Assembly (NCBI GenBank): GCA_965223775.1
Contig: OZ245021.1
Location: forward strand, 3,224,001 to 3,288,000
Length of the DNA: 64,000 nt
Direction: 5' to 3'
Origin: JAJDXW01 sp965223775
GTDB lineage: Bacteria; Pseudomonadota; Gammaproteobacteria; HK1
Shown here: one piece after another, positions 1 through 9,930 of the stretch
Position numbering within the stretch: position 1 is the stretch's first letter
Layout: the number at the start of each line of letters is the position of its first letter
Made by a program: the position numbers and the translations under genes
The notes under the pieces: model-generated
The model's database searches: none
Told to the model about the DNA's origin: nothing
What the model saw: the letters and a program-made list of their open reading frames with translations, nothing else

Positions 1-2
1 CC

Positions 3-1532
<1,530 letters not shown>

Positions 1533-1634
1533 CGATCGAAGCACCGGGCCGTCCCCCGATTGCCTGAGCGGGATCTCGGTGCGCGGGAGCGGAAACAGAC
1601 CAGCCGCGGCATTCCGGAGGGTGGCGAGGACCTG

Positions 1635-2987
1635 ATGGAGCTCTCTCCGCTCACCGCCCTCTCGCCGCTCGACGGGCGCTACGCCGGGCAGGCGGCGGAG
1701 CTTCGCGCATGGTTCAGCGAGTTCGCCCTGATCCGGGCGCGAGTCCGGATCGAGGCCGCGTGGCTCGCTCGCCTGGCGGCGGAGCCCGGCCTCGGACCGG
1801 AACCGGAGGCGGACGCGCTCGGGCGCCTGGACGCGGCCGCGAACGGATTCTCCGAGGCGGACGCGCTCGCGGTGAAGGCAATCGAGCGCACGACGAACCA
1901 CGACGTGAAGGCGGTCGAGTACTTCCTTCGGGAGCAGCTTGCGCGCTGGCCGTACTTCGCCGAGTTCACGCACTTCGCCTGCACCTCCGAGGACATCAAC
2001 AACCTCGCGTGGGCCACCCTGCTGCGCGGCGCGCGGGGCGAGGTGCTCCTGCCCGCCGTCGACTCGCTCGCCGCGTCGCTCCGCACCCTCGCCCACCGCT
2101 ACGCGGACGCCCCGATGCTCGCCCGCACGCACGGCCAGCCCGCGTCTCCCACCACCATGGGCAAGGAGATTGCGAACGTGGTCGCGCGCCTCGATCGGCA
2201 GCGCGAGCAGATCGCCCGCCAACCCATCCTCGCCAAGATGAACGGCGCTACCGGCAACTACAACGCCCACCACGCGGCGTACCCGGACGTGGACTGGCCG
2301 GACCTCGCGAAACGTTTCGTCGAGGAGCTGGGCCTCGACTTCAATCCTTACACCACCCAGATCGAGCCGCACGACTGGCTGGCGGAGCTGTTCGGAGCGG
2401 TCGCGAGGCTGAACACGGTGCTCGTCGACTTCTCCCGCGACGTGTGGGGCTACGTCTCCCTCGGCTACTTCCGCAGCCGCGCGCCCGCGGGCGAGGTCGG
2501 CTCGTCCACCATGCCCCACAAGGTCAACCCCATCGACTTCGAGAACGCGGAGGGCAACCTCGGGCTCGCCAACGCGCTGCTCGACCACCTCGCCCGCAAG
2601 CTCCCGGTGTCGCGGTGGCAGCGCGATCTGAGCGACTCGACGGTGCTGCGCAACCTCGGGGTCGGCCTCGGCTACAGCCTGGTCGGATGGAGGTCGATCG
2701 AGCGCGGACTCGCGAGGCTCGAGCTCGACCGGGCCGTGCTCGACGCCGACCTCGAACGGCACCCGGAGGTGATCGCCGAGGCGATCCAGACCGTCATGCG
2801 CCGGCACGGCGCGGCCGGCGCCTACGAAGAGCTCATGGCCCTCACCCGGGGGCGAACGGTCGCGGCCGGCGACCTCCGCGACTTCGTCTCGGGGCTCGCT
2901 CTGCCGGAAGAAGAAAAGGCCCGGCTGGCCGCCCTGCGTCCGGCCGACTACGTCGGTCTCGCGGCCCGGCTCGCCCGCGAGATCTGA
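1635..2987 (+). CDS. purB: Adenylosuccinate lyase
   Basis: This 450-residue enzyme of the fumarase/aspartase superfamily acts twice in purine synthesis, releasing fumarate from SAICAR and from adenylosuccinate. The N-terminus MELSPLTALSPLDGRY and the length (E. coli PurB has about 456 residues) place it in the E. coli-type subgroup. The superfamily signature SSTMPHKVNPIDFENAEG lies near residue 290 and contains the flexible catalytic loop. The frame is open further upstream, but the ATG at 1635 fits the family start and has GCGAGGA 5 bases before it. A MITE begins 40 bases after the stop. Confidence 0.97.
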   Translation: MELSPLTALSPLDGRYAGQAAELRAWFSEFALIRARVRIEAAWLARLAAEPGLGPEPEADALGRLDAAANGFSEADALAVKAIERTTNHDVKAVEYFLREQLARWPYFAEFTHFACTSEDINNLAWATLLRGARGEVLLPAVDSLAASLRTLAHRYADAPMLARTHGQPASPTTMGKEIANVVARLDRQREQIARQPILAKMNGATGNYNAHHAAYPDVDWPDLAKRFVEELGLDFNPYTTQIEPHDWLAELFGAVARLNTVLVDFSRDVWGYVSLGYFRSRAPAGEVGSSTMPHKVNPIDFENAEGNLGLANALLDHLARKLPVSRWQRDLSDSTVLRNLGVGLGYSLVGWRSIERGLARLELDRAVLDADLERHPEVIAEAIQTVMRRHGAAGAYEELMALTRGRTVAAGDLRDFVSGLALPEEEKARLAALRPADYVGLAARLAREI

Positions 2988-3027
2988 CCGGAGCGGCCCG
3001 CGCCGCTTCTTCGCACCGGCAGACCCC

Positions 3028-3230
3028 TAGCCCGCATATTTCACCAATCTCCTGCTGCGGCCGCCGATCCATCGCTTCGCGCTCCCAAGGTCGCCGCGGT
3101 AGCGGGCCGTACTCCCTCAAGCCGCTTCGACGTAGTGTCGACTACGCCTTCAGCGTCTTTCCGTCCGTTCGTCCCGCTACCGCGGCGTCTCGGCGCCCTC
3201 GCGACGGAGATCGGTGAAATATGCGGGCTA
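3028..3230. mobile_element. MITE-like palindromic element, copy 1
   Basis: About 203 bases bounded by near-perfect terminal inverted repeats that begin TAGCCCGCATATTTCACC and end with its complement. An inner inverted pair, CCGCGGTAGCGGG and CCCGCTACCGCGG, extends the palindrome. It has no coding capacity. Four more full copies lie at 24351, 27747, 39165 and 49412. In this copy both ends sit in the tetramer CTAG. The right-hand terminal CTA is read as TAG, the stop codon of the minus-strand gene at 3228-3695. The parent transposon is not visible. Confidence 0.88.
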
Positions 3231-3695
3231 GCGATCGGCCTCGCCGGCCGCCACCCACCAGTAGGGGTCGACCTGCGTGTCCGGGCCGTACTCGCCGAGC
3301 GGCGGACCCCACTCCGGCGCTCCCGTCCCCCAGTAGCGTCCCGAATGGTCTCCGGGGCGGGGAGCCGGGCGCCCCCACCAGTACGCCGCCCACGGCGGAC
3401 ACGCCGGCGCCCCGGGGTACGGCGCCCGGCCGGCCGCGAAGGGAGCCGCCGGGTATCCGGGGAACGGACCGGGGCCGCCGTATGGAGACCGGGCCTCGCC
3501 GCCCGGCCTCTGGTCCGTCGCCACGGCGGCGCCCGGAGGGTGGCCCGCCGGGAGCACGGTCGAAGCTGCGGCCCGCGGTTCCGGGCTCGCGGGACCGGCC
3601 CCGCCGGTCTCGGCGAAGCGGAACACGGCGACCAGCACGGCCACGAGAAGCAGCGGCCCCCAGAGCAATGCCACCCGGCCAGAATCGTCCTTCAT
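3228..3695 (-). CDS. Small Pro/Gly/Tyr/Trp-rich membrane-anchored protein
   Basis: The predicted protein has 155 residues. A hydrophobic segment at about residues 11-25 (VALLWGPLLLVAVLVAVF) would be a signal anchor. The rest is low complexity, rich in Pro, Gly, Trp and Tyr (PYGGPGPFPGYP, PPWAAYWWGRPAP). I do not recognise a family. The start is taken as ATG at 3695; a GTG two codons upstream is possible. Its stop codon TAG is the terminal triplet of the adjacent MITE, so the original C-terminus may have been longer. Composition this biased can appear by chance in GC-rich DNA, so the call is moderate. Confidence 0.5.
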   Translation of the reverse strand: MKDDSGRVALLWGPLLLVAVLVAVFRFAETGGAGPASPEPRAAASTVLPAGHPPGAAVATDQRPGGEARSPYGGPGPFPGYPAAPFAAGRAPYPGAPACPPWAAYWWGRPAPRPGDHSGRYWGTGAPEWGPPLGEYGPDTQVDPYWWVAAGEADR

Positions 3696-3899
3696 CCGCA
3701 CTTCATCCGATCCCGATGAGGCAGCAGATTCTATACGCGGCCTGCATTCCTCCGAACCCGGAGCGATCCTTCACCCTGCCCGCTCCGGCCGGCCCAACCG
3801 CCCCGCCCTGCCCGGCCGGGGTGCTTGGCGTATCCGCCCCCGTCTCCGGACCGCGGGCTTGCATCCGGCGCGGCGGCCATGCCATGATCCCCGTTCCAG

Positions 3900-3976
3900 T
3901 GCGGGGTGGAGCAGGCTGGCAGCTCGTCGGGCTCATAACCCGAAGGTCGGAGGTTCAAATCCTCCCCCCGCTACCA
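3900..3976 (+). tRNA. Initiator tRNA-fMet (CAT)
   Basis: The 77-base cloverleaf has anticodon CAT in loop CTCATAA, flanked by the three G:C pairs GGG/CCC that mark initiator tRNAs. The T-arm is GGAGG-TTCAAAT-CCTCC and CCA is encoded. The first acceptor position is mismatched, another initiator hallmark, but here it reads T1 opposite T72 rather than the usual C1 and A72. Confidence 0.95.
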
Positions 3977-4622
3977 ACCATCGAGGCCGACATTGCCGAT
4001 GCGGGCGTGTCGGTCTCTTCGTTTCTGTCTCCGATTTCGGTCCATTCGAGGACGGTGCCGAGGTCGCCGACGAGCTTCGCGGCGCCCTCGCGACGGAAAT
4101 CGGTGATTTTTTCCGGGTCAAGCCCGGCCAGAACACGCTCCTCGATCGCGGTCCGGCGGCGGCGGGCCTCGCTCGACGCCACCCTCGAGCGCATCCGCGA
4201 CGCGGCCCCCGGGCGCGCGACGCCCGTGCTTCGCACCGGCGCGGCCGGGCTCTTGCTGATGGCGGACCGTCCCTACCTCGCCTGGCTCTCGCTCTCCCTT
4301 CTGGACCGGCTCCCCGGCCGGCTCCTGCGGCCCCTGCCGGTCTCGCTCGGGCGGCACCGCTACCACTCGGGCTTCGTCGCGCGCCGCGCCGCCGAGGACC
4401 TTTCGCCGTTCATCCGCCTCGACAGCTCGTACGTCAACTCGCGCTGGGTCCGACCGCCTGACCGGCACCGAGATGGTGTTCAGACGCAGCCGTCGAGCCT
4501 CGCGTTCACCGCTTGGAAAGCTCGTATGGTTGAATGGTCTTTCGGAGCAGGAACTGCAGGATACGTTGCACCGTGCGTAGAATCCCGTCGCATGAAGGCA
4601 ATTCACACATTACGAGTCGTGT
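3977..4622. other. Interval with no assigned gene
   Basis: No intact gene is recognised in these roughly 650 bases. A degenerate MITE end lies at 4074-4108. A plus-strand open stretch at about 4178-4470 reads like protein (hydrophobic PYLAWLSLSLLDRLPGRLL), which may be a decayed gene of unknown family. The minus-strand frame running through the tRNA is an antisense artefact. Confidence 0.4.
4074..4108. mobile_element. Solo degenerate MITE end
   Basis: CGGCGCCCTCGCGACGGA followed by AATCGGTGA matches the right arm of MITE copy 1 (3193-3219) with one difference, and then diverges before the terminal TAG/CTA. No partner arm is visible nearby, so this is a truncated copy. Confidence 0.6.
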
Positions 4623-5009
4623 CTAAATTGACTCGCGTGCGTCCTGGATGGGAAGCCGCCGTACTCTGATTCGAGCCGACTCGAAGACGACGATCGCCCC
4701 CGCTGCAAGGTCCGCCTCGACAGCGTTCAGATTGGCGAGCAGGATGCTGGTCAAGTTCGCGGCGCTGCGATCGAACATGTGACGAATGAGAATCACCGAC
4801 GGCTTCTCCGACTCCCGCAAGGCGAGAATGGTGCCGAAGTCCGTGTCCTCCGAGACCAGAACCCGATTCTCGCGAGCCGCGAGCTCGAAAATGGTCGTGT
4901 CGTCGGCAGACTGCAATCCCAGTTCTCGCACGTGCGGGGCATCGTGTCCAGCCGCGCGAAGACCCCGAGCGAGCCGAGGCGACAGCGCATTGTCGACAAG
5001 GAATCTCAA
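4623..5009 (-). CDS. DUF5615 PIN-like toxin
   Basis: The 128-residue protein begins MRFLVDNALSPRLARGLRAAGHD and contains SEDTDFG at about residues 53-59, the acidic residues typical of PIN-like DUF5615 proteins. In this family it is the predicted RNase toxin of a type II toxin-antitoxin pair. Translation starts at TTG (5009-5007) inside the end of the antitoxin gene; the sequence TTGA holds both the toxin start and the antitoxin stop, implying translational coupling. The length is complete for the family. Substrate is unknown. Confidence 0.85.
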   Translation of the reverse strand: MRFLVDNALSPRLARGLRAAGHDAPHVRELGLQSADDTTIFELAARENRVLVSEDTDFGTILALRESEKPSVILIRHMFDRSAANLTSILLANLNAVEADLAAGAIVVFESARIRVRRLPIQDARESI

Positions 5010-5236
5010 GTACCGGTAAGCAGCGGCAACTGGCGCTCGTCGACCGCGGCCGCCGCGAACGCGAGGGCCTGGCGGATGTCCTCGACGTCAAGATCAGGAT
5101 ACTCCGCCACGATCCGGGCCTCGGTCATCCCCTGCGCGACGAGACCTACGACCGTAGCTACCGGAATGCGCAGACCCCGGACACACGGCACTCCTCCCAT
5201 CTGCGCCGGATCCACGGTGATTCGCTCGAAACGCAT
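5006..5236 (-). CDS. DUF433 antitoxin
   Basis: The 76-residue protein contains the DUF433 signature ITVDPAQMGGVPCVRGLRIPV and the motif DLDVEDIRQALAFA, a small helix-turn-helix fold. DUF433 proteins are the usual partners of DUF5615 toxins, which they neutralise and with which they bind their own promoter. It precedes the toxin with a 4-base overlap. A GAGGAGGAACCC purine-rich stretch lies just upstream of the ATG at 5236, a strong ribosome binding site. Confidence 0.87.
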   Translation of the reverse strand: MRFERITVDPAQMGGVPCVRGLRIPVATVVGLVAQGMTEARIVAEYPDLDVEDIRQALAFAAAAVDERQLPLLTGT

Positions 5237-5379
5237 GGGTTCCTCCTCGCGCTGCGGCGGTCCATGAACGCAATGCAGCCTGCTCTTCCGCGTTCGCTAC
5301 GTACGAACGTTCTGAATCCGTACTCAAGCGACAACATCGCGGTGCGCATTCTACTCGACGGCCGTTGCCGATTGGGCTC

Positions 5380-5527
5380 GGCCGTGATCCCTGCACTCGA
5401 AGCGACGGGCGGCGCGAGCGCCGGAGCCTGAGTCCCGTACGAGGCACCGAAACCCCCGCCCGTCGCCGTGCCGCCCCAGCCCTGGCGCAGCCTCAGCGCG
5501 AGCCCCCGGGCGGTCTCCGGCCGCGGC
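5380..5527 (-). pseudogene. Fragment of an autotransporter-like beta-barrel protein
   Basis: The minus strand encodes EPRPETARGLALRLRQGWGG followed by TATGG, closely matching the fragment at 9292-9774 (DPRPSTDRGFALRLRQGWGG then SPTGG). This is the start of a C-terminal outer-membrane barrel domain. The homology fades after about 50 residues and no full gene can be traced. The surrounding bases 5237-5733 otherwise hold no recognisable gene. Confidence 0.55.
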
Positions 5528-5733
5528 TCACGGGCTCCGGGATGCCGGGCCGGGGTCCAGGCGTTGGAGCATGAAGCGCAGGAGCCGGCCGGTGGTTCCG
5601 AGCTCCGCAAACGGCAGGCGATCGAGGAGCCACGGCACGGACCGCAGGCGAGCGAAGGCCGGCGCGGCGTAGACGGCGGCGGCGCCGGCCTCGACCGGCC
5701 ACGAATGCGCGAGACGAGACGGGCGATGGAGCA

Positions 5734-6618
5734 ATGACCCGGCGCACACTCCCCATCGGCATGCAGACCTTCCGCAAGATTCGCGAGGAGGACTGCTACT
5801 ACGTCGACAAGGCGGCCTGGATCCGGCGGCTGCTCGACGAGGGCAAGCACTACTTCCTGTCGCGCCCGCGGCGCTTCGGCAAGAGCCTGCTCCTCGACAC
5901 CTGCAAGGAGCTGTTCGAGGGCAACGAGGCGCTGTTCGAGGGGCTTGCCATCCACGAGCACTGGGACTGGTCGGAGCGTCATCCGGTGGTGCGGCTGGAC
6001 TTCGGCTCGGGCCACTTCCAGGGGCCGGGCGAGCTGCGCACGGAGGTGACGGACCGGCTGCGCGCCATGGAGGACGAAGCGGGGATCACCACGCACCCCG
6101 ACTCGGTGTCGGGGCGCTTCGGGCACGTGCTCAAGTCGCTGCACTGTCCACCGAAACGGGGTAGCTCCATGGTGCACGATACGTCGCGCCAGACGGCGAA
6201 CAGCATTCGGCTCGAGGAGCTGCTCGCGGCCAACGACTTCGCGGGGCTGAAGACGCTGTTCCAGGCGTTCTACGCGAGCATTCCCTACGAGTGGTACACC
6301 AACAACGACATCGCGCGCTTCGAGGGCTACTGTGCGAGCGTGTTCTACTCGTACTTCGCGGGGCTGGGGCTCGACATCACGGTCGAGGACAGCACCAGCC
6401 ACGGGCGCCTCGACATGGCGGTGGTGTTCAACGAGAACGTGTACCTGTTCGAGCTCAAGGTGGTGGAGATGGCACCGCAAGGGGCGGCGATGGCGCAGTT
6501 GAAGGAACGGCGCTACGCGGACAAGTACCGCCACCTGGGCCACCCGATCCACCTGGTCGCGGTGGAGTTCAGCCGCGACTCCCGCAACGTGGTGGCGTTC
6601 GAGGTCGAGCCGGGCTGA
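5734..6618 (+). pseudogene. AAA-ATPase-like / PD-(D/E)XK nuclease protein, internally deleted
   Basis: The N-terminal 130 residues match the AAA-ATPase-like family (TFRKIREEDCYYVDKAAWI, then the P-loop SRPRRFGKSLLLDT). The C-terminal 110 residues match the associated PD-(D/E)XK nuclease-like domain, with GRLDMAVVFNENVYLFELKV giving the D and ExK pattern. Full family members run over 500 residues; this one has 294. About 200 residues between the two domains are missing, and the junction around bases 6145-6200 (CPPKRGSSMVHDTS) does not resemble the family. The frame is preserved, so a shortened protein could still be made. Confidence 0.72.
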
Positions 6619-6710
6619 GCCGGGACGGGCCGGGACGCGGCACGAAGCGCGCGCGATGTCTCGGCCGGTCCGTCGACGTCGTCATCCACCCGCCGCCGCC
6701 CGCGAGCCCC

Positions 6711-7463
6711 TCACCAGCGGATGGTGCCGCCCTCGACCTCCACGCCGTGCTCGCCCACGTTCTCCGGGCTCTCCTCGACCGGCTCGCTGAACGCCACCCG
6801 GACCTTCACCCGCTTCTCCCCGTCGTGGCGCTCCGGCGGCGACACGAACCGCCCCCGTAGCGCCCTCTCCGCGGACGATGCCTCCCGCAGCCGCAAGATG
6901 ACGTAGCTCTGCCTCGACCAGTCGAGGCCGGCGGTGGGCCAAGTGAAACTCCGGCCGCCCTGGATGGCCGCCTCGCTGAGCTTGTACGGGGCGCCGCCGA
7001 CATGCAGGACCAGATTGTCCCGGTCGGCGGCAGTAGGGCGGGTGCTGCTGTCGAAAGTGAAGTTGAGAGCCCCGGGGGTGGGCGTCGTTTGTGAACCGAC
7101 AGTAATCGCACTAATCGTATACGAGCTCGGCCCGACATCGAAATCGTTGTCGGAAAGGGCCCCGAAGCCCGACAACGTGTTGTATCCAAAATAGTCGCTT
7201 CCGCGCCCCACCGGGACGACGCCGCACCACAGGTCGCCCGGGCTCGGCGTGCAGGTCGGCTCCTCGTCGTCGGCCTCGACCGCGACCACGTCGGGAAGAA
7301 CCAGGTGGTGATAGTTCGGGTCCCGACTGAACGCGCGGTTCGCGAAGACCCGCGCGCCGTTCTCCGAATCGCCGTCCTGCGCCGCCCGTTCTCCGAGAGG
7401 CCCGCGAATGTCCGAGTGCATCGACGATACGCCGGCAGAGCTCGACCGAGCCGGACCCTGCAC
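6711..7463 (-). pseudogene. Surface adhesin-type protein fragment
   Basis: The minus strand reads FGYNTLSGFGALSDNDFDVG, then SYTISAITV, LVLHVGG, GLDWS and VILRLRE, followed by a segment of the type VRVAFSEPVEESPENVGEHG. These resemble repeated beta-sandwich modules of large secreted proteins. The frame ends abruptly with EGGTIRW and a stop; RW-stop endings also close the two barrel fragments at 8004 and 9292. This suggests that the module and the very last barrel residues were joined by deletion. The N-terminus is lost near 7463. The interval 7464-7775 holds nothing recognisable. Confidence 0.5.
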
Positions 7464-7775
7464 CGGAGATCGCCGGCAAGGTCCCCCGGTCCGATCAGGT
7501 CACCGAACACGACGACCGGCATGACGCGATCGACCTTCGCACTCTCGACACCGGCGCAGAGGGCGCCGGCAAGAAAGACATGGCCGGGGATACCTCGGCA
7601 CCCGCCCCGCCGGTTACGGCGGGAAGGCTCCGGCCGATGGATGGTGGTCGACGACGATTCAACTGACAATATGGAATTATTTATTGGCCGGAATAATGTT
7701 ATTCTTACAGCGAGTTACTAATCATTTACCATGCCATGCCGAAAACTGGCGGCGCCTGCGTCGACCATGTCGCAA

Positions 7776-8004
7776 GCGCGATTGGAAGAGAGGATACGGG
7801 CTTGCGGCCTTCGGCCGGCGGGGACTCGTGACTCCGTACGCGGGCCTCGCGCTGTCGGAAGCCGGAGACCGGACCTGGCGCACGGGCGCGCGCTGGACGC
7901 TCGGCCCGACCCTCGCCATGAGCCTCGGCGGTACGCGGCGCGAGCCGGCGAACGACGATGCCCCCGAGCACGGGGTGCAGTTCCGGTTCACGCTCCGGTG
8001 GTAG
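7776..8004 (+). pseudogene. C-terminal end of an autotransporter-like beta-barrel
   Basis: The plus strand reads GYGLAAFGRRGLVTPYAGLA, LSEAGDRTWRTGARWTLGP and GVQFRFTLRW before the stop at 8004. Alternating hydrophobic strands and a terminal aromatic residue are the features of the last strands of an outer-membrane barrel, though the final residue is Trp rather than the usual Phe. Only about 75 residues remain, and no passenger domain precedes it on this strand. Confidence 0.6.
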
Positions 8005-8401
8005 GCCACGGCCGGCCCGGTGCGGGGGCGGGGGGGTGGCGCTTCCTCAGGCGCAACCCCGAATTCGCCGCCGAACGCGCGAGAAGTGCGGGCTCGCGCG
8101 GGAGACCGCGTCCGCGTGCGCCATGCGTTGCTGCGACGTCCTGCGGAACCCCGCCGTCAGCATCCAGGCGACATCGGTCCGACTCGCGCCCGGCACGATC
8201 GCCGTCGTCTTCGGAGGTGAACGCGGCCTCGCCCGGGCGGTCGAGGCCGGCCCCCGCCCTGAGATAGAAATCGCCGGCGACCGCGGAGCCGATCCATGTC
8301 CCGGCTGCGATCAACGCCACCGCCAGCCGAAACCACTTCAATCCGGCGGTTCCGGTGGCGCCCTGTCCTGCGTGTTCGCTCGGCCCGCGGGTCCCGGTCA
8401 C
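7988..8401 (-). pseudogene. N-terminal fragment of an outer-membrane protein
   Basis: From a TTG near 8341 the frame gives a good signal peptide (KWFRLAVALIAAGTWIGSAV then AG) and a first barrel strand, DFYLRAGAGLDRPGEAAF. After about 50 residues the sequence turns into low-complexity arginine-rich translation with no barrel character, so the gene is broken, probably by frameshift or deletion. An alternative GTG start at 8401 overlaps the HU stop codon. Confidence 0.45.
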
Positions 8402-8706
8402 CCGTCCTGCCTGGCGGCCTTCGCCTCCCGGCCTTCGTTGACCGCCGCCCTGAGCGCCTTGCCCGCCTTGAACGACGGCGCTTTCGACGCCGGGATCGCG
8501 ATCCTCTCCCCGGTCCGCGGATTGCGTCCGGTGCGCGCGCTCCGGCTTCGCGTCCCGAAGGCGCCGAACCCGGCGATGCGCACCGCCTCTTCCCTGGCCA
8601 GCGCCTCGGTTATCGCCTCGACCACGGCGTTGACCGCACCCTCGGCGGCGGACTTGCTCAGCCCCATCCGGTCCGCCACACGCTCGGCCATCTCCGACTT
8701 CTTCAT
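8398..8706 (-). CDS. HU-family DNA-binding protein
   Basis: The 102-residue histone-like protein starts MKKSEMAERVADRMGLSKSA and has the family core RIAGFGAFGTRSRSARTGRN followed by PRTGERIAIPASKAPSFKAGK, where the arginine-rich arm and its Pro intercalate in the DNA minor groove. The ATG at 8706 is preferred over a longer frame because GGAGGAC lies 4-10 bases upstream and the protein then begins like other HU proteins. The C-terminal tail after GKALRAAV is slightly extended. It is most likely a nucleoid protein; no regulatory site was identified. Confidence 0.92.
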   Translation of the reverse strand: MKKSEMAERVADRMGLSKSAAEGAVNAVVEAITEALAREEAVRIAGFGAFGTRSRSARTGRNPRTGERIAIPASKAPSFKAGKALRAAVNEGREAKAARQDG

Positions 8707-9046
8707 TGCTGTCCTCCCCGCAACCGTGACCGCTGACAAGCCGACCGCTGCCGCCGCCAATCGATGAGTCCCATGCCCGCGCTACACGCCCCGCCGCCGG
8801 TCGGACACGGCGTTGCCGTCTCCGTCATCGCCCGGCAACCCGGATCCGATACCCGCGCCGGGTCCATTTGCCCCGTGATCGCCCGAATTTCAGCAGCATC
8901 CATGCCGCGCCGCTAACGGGGCGAATCATATCCAGATTTCAAGGCTTTGCAAATGAGTATGTTTTCTGCGTTATAACAAATCATATTTCATCAATGACTT
9001 CGGCCGGCCCCAACTTCGCACGTCGCCCCGCGGCCGCACTTGTTCC

Positions 9047-9200
9047 TTCCTGATTACGTACAAGACTCAGGTGGGGACCACCGCATTCCCGGGATCGCGG
9101 GCATCCTTGCCCGCGTGGACCACGGCGCGCCTTCGGCGACAAGCCGGGAGTGAGAACTCCGGGGTTGCCACCAACACCGACGCCGGACCGGGAGCCCGGC
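9047..9200. repeat. Dispersed GTACGTAATC-type repeat, copy A
   Basis: GATTACGTACAA, then GGGGACCACCGCATTCC, GGGATCGCGGGCATCC and TTGCCCGCGTGGACCACGGC are shared, in inverted order, with the repeat at 34745-35095. Shorter pieces recur at 56262 and 62640. No coding content. The stretch 8707-9046 before it holds no gene. Confidence 0.7.
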
Positions 9201-9291
9201 GCCTCCGCGACATTCCATTGACGCTTCCGGACCCCGCGCTCGCAGCGCCACCGGAACCCCCGCCCGAGTGCTTCGCCGCCGCCCGCCGACG

Positions 9292-9774
9292 TCACCAACG
9301 GATGGCGCCGCGCAGCATCAGCCCGTGCCCGGCGTCGGCATTGGCCGCCTCGCGCCGGGTGGCGTCGAGGCCGAACTCGAAGCCGGGATCGCCCGGCCGC
9401 GCCGAGGTCAGGCGCCAGCCGAGGCGGTAGTCGCGGCTCGTGTCCGAGAGGCCGACGCCGAAGTTCGGCGTGCCGGTGAAGCCACCGCCGAACAGGGCGA
9501 TGCCGTAGCCAAGCTCGGCCTCCAGACGGCCCGCGCTCGCGGCGCCGCCGTTGTCGCCTGCCCCGGCCCCCGAGCCGGGGTCCGCGGCGAGGCCGGCGAG
9601 CGTCTCGCGGGCGAGGAGAGCGTCCATGCCGCCCGTCGGCGAGCCGCCCCAGCCCTGGCGCAGCCTCAGCGCGAACCCCCGGTCCGTCGAAGGCCGCGGG
9701 TCCCAGGTGAAGGAGGCGCTCGCGCCCCATTCGCGGAAGTCGGCGTCACCGGGTCCGACTCGGCCGCGGTGCTG
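9292..9774 (-). pseudogene. Autotransporter-like beta-barrel domain, N-terminally truncated
   Basis: About 155 residues remain: FREWGASASFTWDPRPSTDR, GFALRLRQGWGGSPTGGMDA, then ELGYGIALFGGGFTGTPNFG, SDTSRDYRLGWRLTSARPG and DAGHGLMLRGAIRW at the stop. Alternating strands and the C-terminal aromatic residue fit an outer-membrane barrel. The coding frame runs straight into the heptanucleotide repeat at 9775, upstream of which no passenger domain is seen. It is either the end of a decayed gene or the downstream half of a repeat-disrupted gene. Confidence 0.6.
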
Positions 9775-9930
9775 TCGGCGCTCGGCGCTCGGCGCTCGGC
9801 GCTCGGCGCTCGGCGCTCGGCGCTCGGCGCTCGGCGCTCGGCGCTCGGCGCTCGGCGCTCGGCGCTCGGCGCTCGGCGCTCGGCGCTCGGCGCTCGGCGC
9901 TCGGCGCTCGGCGCTCGGCGCTCGGCGCTC
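9775..9930. repeat. Heptanucleotide tandem repeat, about 22 copies
   Basis: An uninterrupted run of TCGGCGC, 156 bases long, giving 22.3 perfect copies. Because 7 is not a multiple of 3, gain or loss of one unit shifts the reading frame. It lies at the 5' edge of the outer-membrane barrel frame (9292-9774, minus strand). Confidence 0.97.

Noticed and set aside
3731..4236. Minus-strand frames passing through the tRNA-fMet gene.
   Set aside because: The characteristic antisense-tRNA peptide (GGRI, GGGFEPPTFGL) is a known annotation artefact.
4178..4470. A possible gene with a hydrophobic PYLAWLSLSLLDRLPG segment.
   Set aside because: No start with a ribosome binding site, no family recognised, and the frame runs on through unrelated sequence. 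Noted as possible debris only.
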